From CATQHP01 sp965214915 (GTDB lineage: Bacteria; Acidobacteriota; Terriglobia; Bryobacterales; UBA6623): DNA of 64,000 nt. The notes beneath the pieces are model-generated. The model saw only the letters and a program-made list of their open reading frames with translations, made no database searches and had not been told where the DNA came from. The position numbers were made by a program, and so were the translations under genes. Each line of letters starts with the position of its first letter. Within the stretch, counting starts at the first letter, position 1. The DNA lies in contig CBDCCP010000001.1 in assembly GCA_965214915.1 (NCBI GenBank), forward strand, positions 620,001 to 684,000. Direction: 5' to 3'. Shown here one piece after another: positions 12,301-18,540 of the stretch.

Positions 12301-13968
12301 GGGTTCGACGGGGACGAGGGCCCGGCTACCGGCGCGCTGCTCAACGCCCCGCAAGGCGTGGCTGTGGACGCGGCGGGTAACCTGTACATTGCCGATACCG
12401 GCAATCACCGCATCCTCAGCGTCGATGCGGAAGGCGCCATCGACACCGTTGCGGGGACGGGAATACAAGGGTTCGACGGGGACGGCGGCCCGGCGGTCGA
12501 GGCGCAACTCAACGCCCCTTCCGGCGTGGCCGTGGACGCGGAGGGCGCCTACCTGTACATCGCCGATACGGGCAATCAGCGCATCCGCACGGTCGACGCC
12601 GCGGGTAACATCGACACGGCGGCGGGGACGGGAGCGCCAGGTTCCGACGGGGACGGCGGCTTGGCCGGCGCGGCGCAACTCAACGCTCCTGCCGGCGTAG
12701 CCGTGGACGGGGCGGGCAACGTGTACATCGCCGATACGGGCAACCACCGCATCCGCAAAGTGGACGCGCCGCCCGACGAGACGGTTCCGCCCGAGCCGCC
12801 CGTCACACCTCGTCCGGAGCCGGAATTGCCGGCGGCGCGCGCGCGGACGTTCGAGTTGTCGTTCACGCTGGCGCAGGACGCCGAACCGGCGGCGCAACAG
12901 GTCGTGCTGTACGCCGAGAACGGCGCGGCGAACTTCCGCGCGCAGCCCGGCCCCCAGTGGATCGGGGCGGAGCCGGCGAGCGGCCGCCTGGAGGAAGACG
13001 AAGAGACGACGATTACGGTCACTGTGGATTCGGTCGGGCTGCGCGTGGGGGCGTATCGCGGGCGGCTGTACATCCGCTCGGAGGGGCGTCTCACGGGGCG
13101 GGTGTGGGTAGCCTTGGAAGTGCTGCCGCCGGTGGGTCCGGCGGTGGCCGAGCGCGGCGTGTTCAACGCGGCGGTGCAGAGCGCCTTGGGCGCGCGGACG
13201 AATCCGTTCAGCGCGGTGCGGCTGCTGCCGGTGGCGCCGGGTTCGATGGTGGCGGTGTCGGGCGAGAACTTCACCGGCGGCGAGTCGTTTGAGGCGGGGG
13301 GCTTCCCGCTGCCTGTGAGTCTGAGCGGGGTCAAGGTGAGCTTCGACGGCTTGGAGGCGCGGCTGTTTGCGGTCAGTCCGCAGCGCATCGAGGCGCAGTT
13401 GCCCTCCCTGCTGAACCTGGAAGCGCTGGCGGGCGGCGGAACCGCTCTGGCGACGGTGGTGGTGGAGACGGCGGAGGGCGGCAGCTACGCGCGGCGCTTC
13501 GTTACAGCCGCGCAAGCGCCGGGCATCTTTACGGCGTCGGGCGAGGGGCGGGGCCAAGGGGCGGTGCTGTTGGCGGGCGCGGGGGCGTTGGCGGCGCCGC
13601 GCGGCTACGCTGCGGAGAGCCGGCCTGCGCGGGCGGGAGAGGTGTTGGAGATTTACGCTACGGGCTTGGGGCCGATGTATCCGCCGGTTGCCGACGGGGA
13701 GAACTCGTGCGGGCCGGAGGGGGTCTGCCTGGCGGACGGCGCGAACTTGGTGTTGCGGCGCACGGCGGAGCGGCCGCGGGTGACCATCGGCGGCGTGGAG
13801 GTCGCGGAGGAGGCTGTGCTGTTTGCGGGCTTGGCGCCGGCGCTGGCGGCGGTGAACCTGGTGGTGGTGGAGGTTCCGCAAGGGATCGAGCCGTCCGCCG
13901 CGGCAGAGGCGCTCATCTCCATCGGCGGCAGAACCAGCCAACCCGGCGTCACCATCGCCGTGGAGTAA
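3307..13968 (+). CDS. Giant secreted NHL / PKD-like repeat protein with TIGR03437-type C-terminus
   Basis: A 3,553-residue protein. ATG 3307 is preceded by GGAAG at 3296-3300, so I prefer it to GTG 3292. A signal peptide occupies residues 1-34 (ending AAPAGAQ). Domain order: 12 NHL repeats (about 40-705; each has NLYIAD and NHRIRKVD), a small Ig-like domain (709-785), 20 PKD-like repeats of exactly 98 residues (786-2745; APTA-AGDDQTVAEG, LDGSGSSDPE, TYAWSQTSG, FSLTVTDAR), a second Ig-like domain (2746-2828) similar to the first, 6 NHL repeats (2832-3156), a BACON/Ig-like domain (about 3177-3273), and a C-terminal domain of the kind named TIGR03437 in Solibacter (3278-3553). NHL repeats fold as six-bladed propellers, so 12 + 6 suggests two propellers before and one after a long stalk. 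It is probably a surface or matrix protein for adhesion or glycan binding (inference). No enzyme motif is seen. Confidence 0.9.
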   Translation: MERTYPFFRFAQRFYSPLILVILAALLAAPAGAQPTADWIIDTVAGARTGTGDDNAAVEAQLNLPYDVAVDGSGNLYIADRSNHRIRKVDTAGDISTVAGTGTAGFGGDGAGAAQAQINTPEGLAVDAAGNLYFADSGNHRIRKVDTAGDISTVAGNGRVGFSGDGDKAVAARLNSPRNVAVDGSGNLYIADFNNHRIRKVDTAGDISTVAGNGTVGFDGDGGAALEAQLNSARGVAPDGSGNLYIADSGNHRIRKVDTAGDISTVAGTGTAGFSGDNNPAVQAQLDSPYDVAVDGSGNLYIADRRNNRIRKIDTDGDISTVAGTGRSQYGGDNDLAVEAPVNFPSGVALDGDGNLYIADTNNHRIRKVDASGIITTVAGGSIGDGGPATQAQLDFARGLALDGSDNLYIADTSHNRIRKVDAEGIITTFAGTGQFGYGGDNDPALEAQLRSPQGVALDGSGNLYIADTKNHRIRRVDAATENITRVAGRGTSGGYSGDGGPATAAKLDGPLSVALDGSGNLYIADTDNHRIRKIDTAGDISTVAGSETSGFDGDGAAADQAQLNSPGDVTLDGSGNLYIADTGNHRIRKVDAVTGYISTVAGSETSGFDGDGAAAGQAQLNSPGGVALDGSGNLYIADTDNHRIRKVDTAGDISTVAGSGTAGFDGDGAAAGQALLSRPYDLALDGVGNLYIADSGNSRIRRVAPPPPTVTLTAQPTTITSGQSASLEWTSTYAVGAEIDQGIGEVAVSGAHSVSPTQTTTYTITVRNANGLETTAVATVTVNGAPTADAGDDQTVAEGATVTLDGSGSSDPEEETLTYAWSQTSGETVTLSGATTAAPSFTAPEQLAANATLVFSLTVTDARNAASTADTVTVTVTAGSNDAPTADAGDDQTVAEGAAVTLDGSGSSDPEEETLTYAWSQTSGETVTLSGATTAAPTFTAPEQLTANATLIFSLIVTDARNAASTADTVTVTVTAGSNDAPTADAGDDQTVAEGATVTLDGSGSSDPEEETLTYAWSQTSGETVTLSGATTAAPSFTAPTQLTANATLVFSLTVTDARNAASTADTVTVTITAGSNDAPTAHAGDDQTVAEGAAVTLDGSGSSDPEEETLTYAWSQTSGETVTLSGATTAAPTFTAPEQLAADAQLVFSLTVTDARNAASTADTVTVTVTAGSNDAPTAHAGDDQTVAEGATVTLDGSGSSDPEDEALTYAWTQTSGASVTLSGATTASPTFTAPEQLTANATLVFSLIVTDARNAASTADTVTVTVTAGTNDAPTAHAGDDQTVAEGATVTLDGSGSSDPEDEALDYAWTQTSGESVTLSGATTAAPTFTAPEQLAADAQLVFSLTVTDARNAASAADTVTVTVTAGTNDAPTAHAGDDQTVAEGATVTLDGSGSSDPEDEALDYAWTQTSGESVTLSGATTAAPTFTAPEQLTANATLIFSLIVTDARSATSTADTVTVTVTAGSNDAPTAHAGDDQTVAEGATVTLDGSGSSDPEDEALTYAWSQTSGETVTLSGATTAAPTFTAPEQLTANATLIFSLTVTDARNAASAADTVTVTVTAGTNDAPTAHAGDDQTVAEGATVTLDGSGSSDPEDETLDYAWTQTSGETVTLSGATTATPTFTAPEQLAADAQLVFSLTVTDARNAASAADTVTVTVTAGTNDAPTAHAGDDQTVAEGATVTLDGSGSSDPEDEALDYAWTQTSGESVTLSGATTAAPTFTAPEQLTANATLIFSLIVTDARSATSTADTVTVTVTAGSNDAPTADAGDDQTVAEGATVTLDGSGSSDPEEEALNYAWSQTSGETVTLSGATTAAPTFTAPEQLTANATLIFSLIVTDARNAASTADTVTVTVTAGSNDAPTAHAGDDQTVAEGAAVTLDGSGSSDPEDEALTYAWTQTSGETVTLSGATTASPTFTAPEQLTANATLIFSLIVTDARSATSTADTVTVTVTAGSNDAPTAHAGDDQTVAEGATVTLDGSGSSDPEDEALTYAWSQTSGETVTLNGATTAAPTFTAPTQLAADAQLVFSLTVTDARNAASAADTVTVTVTAGTNDAPTAHAGDDQTVAEGATVTLDGSGSSDPEEETLTYAWSQTSGTTVTLNGATTAAPTFTAPEQLTANAQLVFSLTVTDARNAASAADTVTVTATAGDNEAPTAHAGDDQTVAEGATVTLDGSGSSDPEDEALTYAWTQTSGETVTLSGATTAAPTFTAPEQLTANATLIFSLIVTDARNAASTADTVTVTVTAGSNDAPTAHAGDDQTVAEGAAVTLDGSGSSDPEDEALDYAWTQTSGETVTLSGATTASPTFTAPEQLTANATLIFSLIVTDARSATSTADTVTVTVTAGSNDAPTAHAGDDQTVAEGATVTLDGSGSSDPEDEALTYAWTQTSGETVTLSGATTAAPTFTAPTQLAADAQLVFSLTVTDARNAASAAHTVTVTATAGDNEAPTAHAGDDQTVAEGATVTLDGSGSSDPEDEALTYAWTQTSGETVTLSGATTAAPTFTAPTQLTANATLVFSLTVTDARNAASTADTVAVTVTAGDNEAPTAHTGDDQTVAEGATVTLDGSGSSDPEDETLTYAWSQTSGTSVTLNGAATANPTFTAPTQLTADEQLVFSLTVTDARNAASAADTVTVTVTAGTNEAPTADAGDNQTVAEGATVTLDGSGSSDPEEETLTYAWSQTSGASVTLNGAATANPTFTAPEQLAADEQLVFSLTVTDARNAASAADTVTVTVTAGDKDAPTATLTATPAAIVRGASATLQWSSTNAVSAEIDQGIGAVALSGTQSVSPTATTTYTLTVSAANGATAEAQAAVTVSDPPPPGARTIDTVAGDGTPGFSGDGRAAAEAQLNTPSGVALDAAGNIYIADTSNHRIRKVDGNGAIDTAAGDGMSSRLGLPTDTALDSAGNLYIADTSNHRIRRVDAAGNMTTVAGSGVQGHSGDGGPAVEAQLNAPRSVAMDAAGNVYIADTGNHRIRIVDAAGNIDTVAGSGAPGFDGDEGPATGALLNAPQGVAVDAAGNLYIADTGNHRILSVDAEGAIDTVAGTGIQGFDGDGGPAVEAQLNAPSGVAVDAEGAYLYIADTGNQRIRTVDAAGNIDTAAGTGAPGSDGDGGLAGAAQLNAPAGVAVDGAGNVYIADTGNHRIRKVDAPPDETVPPEPPVTPRPEPELPAARARTFELSFTLAQDAEPAAQQVVLYAENGAANFRAQPGPQWIGAEPASGRLEEDEETTITVTVDSVGLRVGAYRGRLYIRSEGRLTGRVWVALEVLPPVGPAVAERGVFNAAVQSALGARTNPFSAVRLLPVAPGSMVAVSGENFTGGESFEAGGFPLPVSLSGVKVSFDGLEARLFAVSPQRIEAQLPSLLNLEALAGGGTALATVVVETAEGGSYARRFVTAAQAPGIFTASGEGRGQGAVLLAGAGALAAPRGYAAESRPARAGEVLEIYATGLGPMYPPVADGENSCGPEGVCLADGANLVLRRTAERPRVTIGGVEVAEEAVLFAGLAPALAAVNLVVVEVPQGIEPSAAAEALISIGGRTSQPGVTIAVE
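3332..3360 (+). repeat. Interspersed GC/CT repeat, copy 2 (inside a coding start)
   Basis: TTCGCGCAGCGGTTTTACTC followed by TCCACTA. This copy lies inside the giant gene and encodes the n-region of its signal peptide (RFAQRFYSPL). Confidence 0.5.
5662..11541 (+). repeat. 20 tandem 294-bp coding repeats
   Basis: Twenty consecutive units of exactly 294 bp (98 codons) fill 5,880 bp without a single indel. Units differ at a limited set of sites: DAG/HAG, EEET/EDEA, TYAWSQ/DYAWTQ, LTANAT/LAADAQ, NAAST/SATST. Variants recur at a distance, e.g. the DARSATST form in units 7, 10, 12 and 16. The last two units (19, 20) are the most divergent. Length uniformity with mosaic variants indicates expansion by unequal exchange. 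The near-identity makes this a probable site of assembly error. Confidence 0.95.
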
Positions 13969-14119
13969 CGGGGAGCCGTCGAATAAGGGAGCCGGCCGCC
14001 GGGCTCGCCCTCGCGGATGCCACGCTTCCGCCCCGGCGGCTGCCTGCCGCTTCGTCATAGGCGCTGCGGAGAAAAACCAGTTACGCTACTCTTTTGGCGG
14101 CTTAGTTCAGGCAACGCTC

Positions 14120-14911
14120 ATGTGTCCGCGTCTCTTCACCATCGGGTCGTTCTCGCTCCCCACCTACGGCGTCCTGGTGGCGCTCGGCCTGTTGGTCGGA
14201 CTCAAGGTCGCCGCTCGGCTGGCCAAGCGCTCGCGGCTCGACCCGGAAAAAGTCACCAACCTGGGCGTGTACATCGCTATCGCCGCGATCGTCGGCGCCA
14301 AGCTCTTCATGATCTTCAACAACTGGAGCTACTATTCCGCCGATTTCGGCCGCCTGTTTTCGCTCTCGGCATTGCGCGCCGGCGGCGTCTTTTACGGCGG
14401 ACTGCTGGCGGCGCTGGCCGTTGCCGTCGCGTACGCCAAAAAAGTCGGGTTGCCCTGGCTGCAGGCGGCGGACGTTCTGGCGCCGGGCGCGGCCTTTGGC
14501 CACGCCATCGGGCGGCTCGGCTGCTTCGCGGCCGGCTGCTGCTGGGGCCGCGAAACGGATGCGCCGTGGGCCGTCGTCTTCAGCGATCCCGCCGCGCGCG
14601 AATTCACCGGAGTTCCGTTGGGCGTCCATCTGCACCCGACGCAGCTCTACGAAGCCTTCGGCGCCGCGCTGATCGGGTGCTACCTGCTGCGCGCCTGCGG
14701 ACGCCCGCATGCCCCCGGCGCCATCTTGGGGCGCTATCTGCTGCTCTATTCGTCGTTCCGCTTTTGCGTGGAGTTCTTCCGCGCGGAAGGCGCGCGCACG
14801 ATCCTCGCCGGCGGAGTCGTCAGCACGACGCAGATCGTCGCCGCCGCACTCGTTGCGCTTGGCGCGTACATCTGGTTTACGGCGTCCCGGAACGAAACCG
14901 CCGCGGCATAA
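14120..14911 (+). CDS. lgt: Prolipoprotein diacylglyceryl transferase
   Basis: This inner-membrane enzyme transfers diacylglycerol from phosphatidylglycerol to the lipobox cysteine of prolipoproteins, the step before LspA. The protein has 263 residues and about seven membrane segments. Recognisable blocks are PTYGVLVALG (14-23), RAGGVFYGG (86-94), HAIGRLGCFAAGCCWG (128-143), the family signature region, HPTQLYEA and a late RFCVEFFRAEGAR. The CFAAGCCWG form replaces the enterobacterial GNFINGE but is common in Acidobacteriota and deltaproteobacteria. ATG 14120 is the natural start. lspA lies about 12 kb upstream on the same strand, with the giant gene between them. Confidence 0.93.
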   Translation: MCPRLFTIGSFSLPTYGVLVALGLLVGLKVAARLAKRSRLDPEKVTNLGVYIAIAAIVGAKLFMIFNNWSYYSADFGRLFSLSALRAGGVFYGGLLAALAVAVAYAKKVGLPWLQAADVLAPGAAFGHAIGRLGCFAAGCCWGRETDAPWAVVFSDPAAREFTGVPLGVHLHPTQLYEAFGAALIGCYLLRACGRPHAPGAILGRYLLLYSSFRFCVEFFRAEGARTILAGGVVSTTQIVAAALVALGAYIWFTASRNETAAA

Positions 14912-14915
14912 CGGC

Positions 14916-14947
14916 TTCGGCCCGCGCAGCGGTTTTGCGTTTTTTTA
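14916..14947 (+). repeat. Interspersed GC/CT repeat, copy 3
   Basis: CCCGCGCAGCGGTTTTGCG followed by seven T. The CT-rich right half of copies 1, 2 and 4 is replaced by a T-run. It lies between lgt and the protease gene. Confidence 0.45.
14925..14946 (+). terminator. Weak intrinsic terminator candidate after lgt
   Basis: A short CGCA/TGCG stem is followed directly by seven T, 14 nt after the lgt stop. The stem is only 4 bp, so this is tentative; it coincides with repeat copy 3. Confidence 0.3.
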
Positions 14948-14969
14948 CAAGCGAATCGCGACCGGCGGA

Positions 14970-14975
14970 TATAAT
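14970..14975 (+). promoter_or_regulatory. -10 box upstream of the HtrA-type protease
   Basis: A perfect TATAAT lies 53 nt before the ATG. The nearest -35-like hexamer, TTTACA (14944-14949), has a 20-bp spacer, longer than optimal. Confidence 0.4.
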
Positions 14976-15028
14976 ACTTTCAGGTTCGGGTTGAACCCGG
15001 CGCCCCGCGGCGCGTCATATATACAGCA

Positions 15029-16600
15029 ATGACAAAAATGCGCGATCGAGTGTTTCAAAAGAAATTTCTGCCGGCGGCGCTCATTCTGAGCACGCTCCTG
15101 ATCGGGATTCTCATCGGCGCCATCGTGTCCGACCGGGTCGAGGCCGCGCCCGAGGGCGAACCCGTCTCGGACGCTGCGCCGCTGGTAGTGCCCAAGAGCG
15201 AACCGGTCGAAAACCAGTTCTCTGAGATCGCGCGGCGCGTGCGTCCGTCCGTCGTCAACATCCAGGTCGAATCGCTTCCCGAACAGGGCGGCGCGGAGCA
15301 GCGCCAGCAGGACCCGGGCAGAGACGATCCGGGCGATATGGAAGAGTTCTTCCGCCGGTTTTTCGGAACGCCCCCGAACCTTCCGAGCCCACGCCGGCGG
15401 GGCCCCGGCGAGGGTTCCGGCGTGGTTGTCGACCCGAAGGGCTACATCATCACCAACCAGCACGTCGTCGCCGACGCCGACCGGATTCACGTGCGGTTTG
15501 TCGACGACGAAAAGAGATACGAAGCAAAAGTTATCGGGTCGGACGAGGAAACCGATCTGGCGGTGATCTACGTTGCCGACAAAGAGAACATGAAGGCGGC
15601 GTCCATCGGCAACTCCGACGTAGTCAATGTCGGCGACTGGGCGATCGCCATCGGCTCGCCGTTCGGCTACAGGGAAACGGTGACGGTCGGCATTATCAGC
15701 GCCAAGTCGCGCGAGGTCAACATGACCGCGATCGTCCGCCCGTTCCAGAAATTCTTGCAGACGGACGCGGCGATCAACCCGGGGAACAGCGGCGGGCCTC
15801 TGCTGAACATCCGCGGCGAAATCATCGGCATCAATACGGCGATCATCTCGCGCACCGGCGGATACGACGGACTGGGCTTTGCCCTGGCCTCGAACATCGC
15901 GGTCGATGTCTATAACCAGATCATCAAGTACGGCCGCGTTGCCCGCGGCTCGATCGGCATCGAGTTCAGCAGCGTCCAGGACCCGGCTCTGCTGCGCACC
16001 TACGGCGCCCGGCAGGGCGGCATCTTCGTAAGCCGGGTGGTCGAAGACGGTCCTGCGGACAAGGGCGGCATGGAGGCCGAAGACATCATCACCCACATCA
16101 ACGGGATCGCGATCCAAGACGGCGATCACTTGATCGAAGTCGTCGCCGCCACCGGCGTCGGCTCCACCGTGCCGGTCAAGTTGATCCGCGGCGGCAAACC
16201 GATGACCGTCAACATCACGATCGAGGATCGGGAAAAGCTGTTCAGCTCTCGTGAATTCGTTAGAAGAGGAGTGCAGGAGGAGGACGAGACGCGGGTCGAG
16301 TTCGGCATTAGCGTTCGAAACCTGACCGACCGCACGCGCCAGGAGATGAATTACGACGGAGACGGCGGCGTGGTGATAACCGCCGTCGAACCCGCTTCGT
16401 TCGGCGCCGATATCGGCTTGGCGGAGGGCGATATCATCGTCGCCATGAACCGCCGGAACATCGCGTCCGCCGCGGATATCCGCGAGATCCGCGAGTCGCT
16501 CGAGCCGGGCGACGATGTCGCTTTCAAGGTGATGCGCCGGGAGAGCCCGACCGAATGGCGCGCGTTGTATCCCGCAGGCGTTCTGCCCAAGGAAAAATAG
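15029..16600 (+). CDS. htrA: Membrane-anchored HtrA/Deg serine protease with PDZ domains
   Basis: Periplasmic quality-control protease of the trypsin fold. The 523 residues comprise an N-terminal signal-anchor helix (about 13-33), a low-complexity linker with RQQDPGRDDPGD and PRRRG, and a protease domain with the complete triad His145 (TNQHVV), Asp176 (EETDLAV) and Ser254 (NPGNSGGPL). Two PDZ domains follow (about 310-400 and 425-515); the first has AEDIITHINGIAI and the second AEGDIIVAMNRR. The length and two PDZ domains match DegP/DegQ-type proteins. ATG 15029 has no clear ribosome-binding site; ATG 15038 is an alternative. It is a single gene convergent with glgB. Confidence 0.93.
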   Translation: MTKMRDRVFQKKFLPAALILSTLLIGILIGAIVSDRVEAAPEGEPVSDAAPLVVPKSEPVENQFSEIARRVRPSVVNIQVESLPEQGGAEQRQQDPGRDDPGDMEEFFRRFFGTPPNLPSPRRRGPGEGSGVVVDPKGYIITNQHVVADADRIHVRFVDDEKRYEAKVIGSDEETDLAVIYVADKENMKAASIGNSDVVNVGDWAIAIGSPFGYRETVTVGIISAKSREVNMTAIVRPFQKFLQTDAAINPGNSGGPLLNIRGEIIGINTAIISRTGGYDGLGFALASNIAVDVYNQIIKYGRVARGSIGIEFSSVQDPALLRTYGARQGGIFVSRVVEDGPADKGGMEAEDIITHINGIAIQDGDHLIEVVAATGVGSTVPVKLIRGGKPMTVNITIEDREKLFSSREFVRRGVQEEDETRVEFGISVRNLTDRTRQEMNYDGDGGVVITAVEPASFGADIGLAEGDIIVAMNRRNIASAADIREIRESLEPGDDVAFKVMRRESPTEWRALYPAGVLPKEK

Positions 16601-16634
16601 CTCGGCGGCAGGCGCGCAAGGAGCTTGCTCCCGC

Positions 16635-18533
16635 TCAGCTTCGAACCGGTTTCAGAAAAAGCGCCGCCAGAGGCGGCAAAACCAAGCGGAGAGATTGCCC
16701 GCGGCCGTGGCAGGGTATTCCTTCGGCTTCCACACCGCCCATATTCCCCGCTTCGCTGCCGCCGTAGGCCGCGGAGTCGCTGTTCAATATCTCCTCCCAG
16801 CGCCCCGCCGCCGGCGCCCCGATGCGGTAGTCGCAGCGCGGAACAGGCGTGAAGTTGCAGACGACCACAATGGGCGGATCGCTTCCGCCGGATTTTCTGA
16901 TAAAGCCGATGACCCCGCTGCGGTCCGCGCAGTCGATCCACTCGAAGCCGCCCGGGTCGCAATCTCCGCGAAACAGAGCGGGCTCGCTGCGATAGATGCG
17001 GTTGAGATCGGCCGTGAGCTTTTGCAGGCCCTTGTGCGCCGCGTAGCGGGTAAGGCGCCAGTCCAGACTGCCGTCGTGATCCCATTCGCCGCGCTGCCCG
17101 AACTCGCAGCCCATAAAGAGCAGTTTCTTCCCCGGGTGGCCGAACATGTAGGCGTAAAGCAGGCGCAGGTTCGCAAACTTCCGCCAATCGTCGCCGGGCA
17201 TTTTGTGAATCATCGAACTTTTTCCGTGAACGACCTCGTCGTGGGAGAACGGCAGCACGAAGTTCTCCTGAAAGGCGTAGAGCATGCTGAAGGTCAAAGC
17301 GTCGTGACGATGCGGCCGATGCGCGGGGTCGCCGGTCATGTACCGCAGCGTGTCGTGCATCCAGCCCATGTTCCATTTGAATCCGAAGCCGAGTCCCCCT
17401 TCGGCGGCAGGCCGCGAGACGCCGGGCCAGGAGGTCGATTCCTCGGCCAAGGTCATCGCGCTCGGGAACCGCGCATAAACCTCTTCGTTGAGCCGCCGCA
17501 GGAAGGCGACCGCGTCCAGATTCTCTTTCCCGCCGTAGGAGTTGGGGACCCAGTCCCCATCGGCGCGACCGTAGTCCAGGTAGAGCATGGACGCCACGGC
17601 GTCGATGCGCAGCCCGTCGATGTGGTATTTGTCGAACCAGAACAGCGCGCTGCCGATCAGGAAATTCGACACTTCGTTGCGCCCGTAGTTGAAGATCAGG
17701 CTTCCCCAGTGGGGGTGCGTCCCCCGGCGCGGGTCGGCGTGCTCGTAAAGATGCGCGCCGTCGAAGTAGGCAAGCCCGTGCTCGTCGTTGGGGAAGTGCG
17801 CCGGCGCCCAGTCGAGGATGACGCCGATTCCCGCCCGATGCAGAGTATCGACGAAAAACATGAAGTCCTCGGGCGCGCCGAACCGCGAGGTTGCCGCGAA
17901 GTATCCCACCGTCTGGTAGCCCCACGAGCCGTCGAACGGGTGCTCGGTGATCGGCAGAAGCTCGACATGCGTGAAACCCATTTCGCACGCATACGCGGCG
18001 AGTCTGGGCGCGAGCTCACGGTAGGAAAGCGGCCGGCCGCCGTCCTCGGAAACCCGCAGCCATGACCCCGGATGAACTTCGTAGATCGAGATCGGCGCCT
18101 CGCGGTTGTTCTTCGCTCCCCGGCTTTCCATCCAGCGGGCGTCTTGCCAGCGGTAGGTCTCGAGGTTGCAGACCTTGGACGCGGTCCGCGGCCGCACTTC
18201 GGCGCCGAAGGCGAACGGATCGGCCTTTTCCACGCTGTAGCCGTTCTCTCTGGAACGAATGAAATACTTGTAGATCGCGCCCGCTTCGAGACCGGCGATA
18301 AACCCTTCCCAGATGCCGGAAGACGCCAGGCAGCGCAGCGGATGCGCCTCTCGACTCCAACTATTGAAATCGCCGATCACGGAAACCGCTTCGGCGTTCG
18401 GCGCCCACACCGCAAACCATACCCCGCGGCGGCCGTCCGATTCGCCTGGATGCGCCCCGAGTTTCTCGTAGTTTTCGTAAAATCGGCCCTCGTTGAACAG
18501 GTGCAGGTCGAGGTCGGAGAAACGGCTGCTCAT
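16635..18533 (-). CDS. glgB: 1,4-alpha-glucan branching enzyme
   Basis: Introduces alpha-1,6 branches into glycogen (GH13). The 632 residues match the usual length. An N-terminal CBM48 (about 25-115; VWAPNAEAVSVIGDFNSW) precedes the catalytic barrel: HVELLPITEHPFDGSWGYQ (189-207), nucleophile Asp311 in GLRIDAVASMLY, acid/base Glu364 in MTLAEESTSWPG, and the transition-state Asp432 in FSHDEVVHGK. The C-terminal beta domain is complete. It is last of the leftward glgX-malQ-glgB operon, starting 7 nt after malQ ends. No Shine-Dalgarno is obvious, so translation is probably coupled. Confidence 0.95.
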   Translation of the reverse strand: MSSRFSDLDLHLFNEGRFYENYEKLGAHPGESDGRRGVWFAVWAPNAEAVSVIGDFNSWSREAHPLRCLASSGIWEGFIAGLEAGAIYKYFIRSRENGYSVEKADPFAFGAEVRPRTASKVCNLETYRWQDARWMESRGAKNNREAPISIYEVHPGSWLRVSEDGGRPLSYRELAPRLAAYACEMGFTHVELLPITEHPFDGSWGYQTVGYFAATSRFGAPEDFMFFVDTLHRAGIGVILDWAPAHFPNDEHGLAYFDGAHLYEHADPRRGTHPHWGSLIFNYGRNEVSNFLIGSALFWFDKYHIDGLRIDAVASMLYLDYGRADGDWVPNSYGGKENLDAVAFLRRLNEEVYARFPSAMTLAEESTSWPGVSRPAAEGGLGFGFKWNMGWMHDTLRYMTGDPAHRPHRHDALTFSMLYAFQENFVLPFSHDEVVHGKSSMIHKMPGDDWRKFANLRLLYAYMFGHPGKKLLFMGCEFGQRGEWDHDGSLDWRLTRYAAHKGLQKLTADLNRIYRSEPALFRGDCDPGGFEWIDCADRSGVIGFIRKSGGSDPPIVVVCNFTPVPRCDYRIGAPAAGRWEEILNSDSAAYGGSEAGNMGGVEAEGIPCHGRGQSLRLVLPPLAALFLKPVRS

Positions 18534-18540
18534 GATTGCG

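Noticed and set aside
16619..16632. GGAGC-TT-GCTCC hairpin between htrA and glgB as terminator
   Set aside because: A perfect 5-bp stem but with a 2-nt loop and no T-run on either strand.
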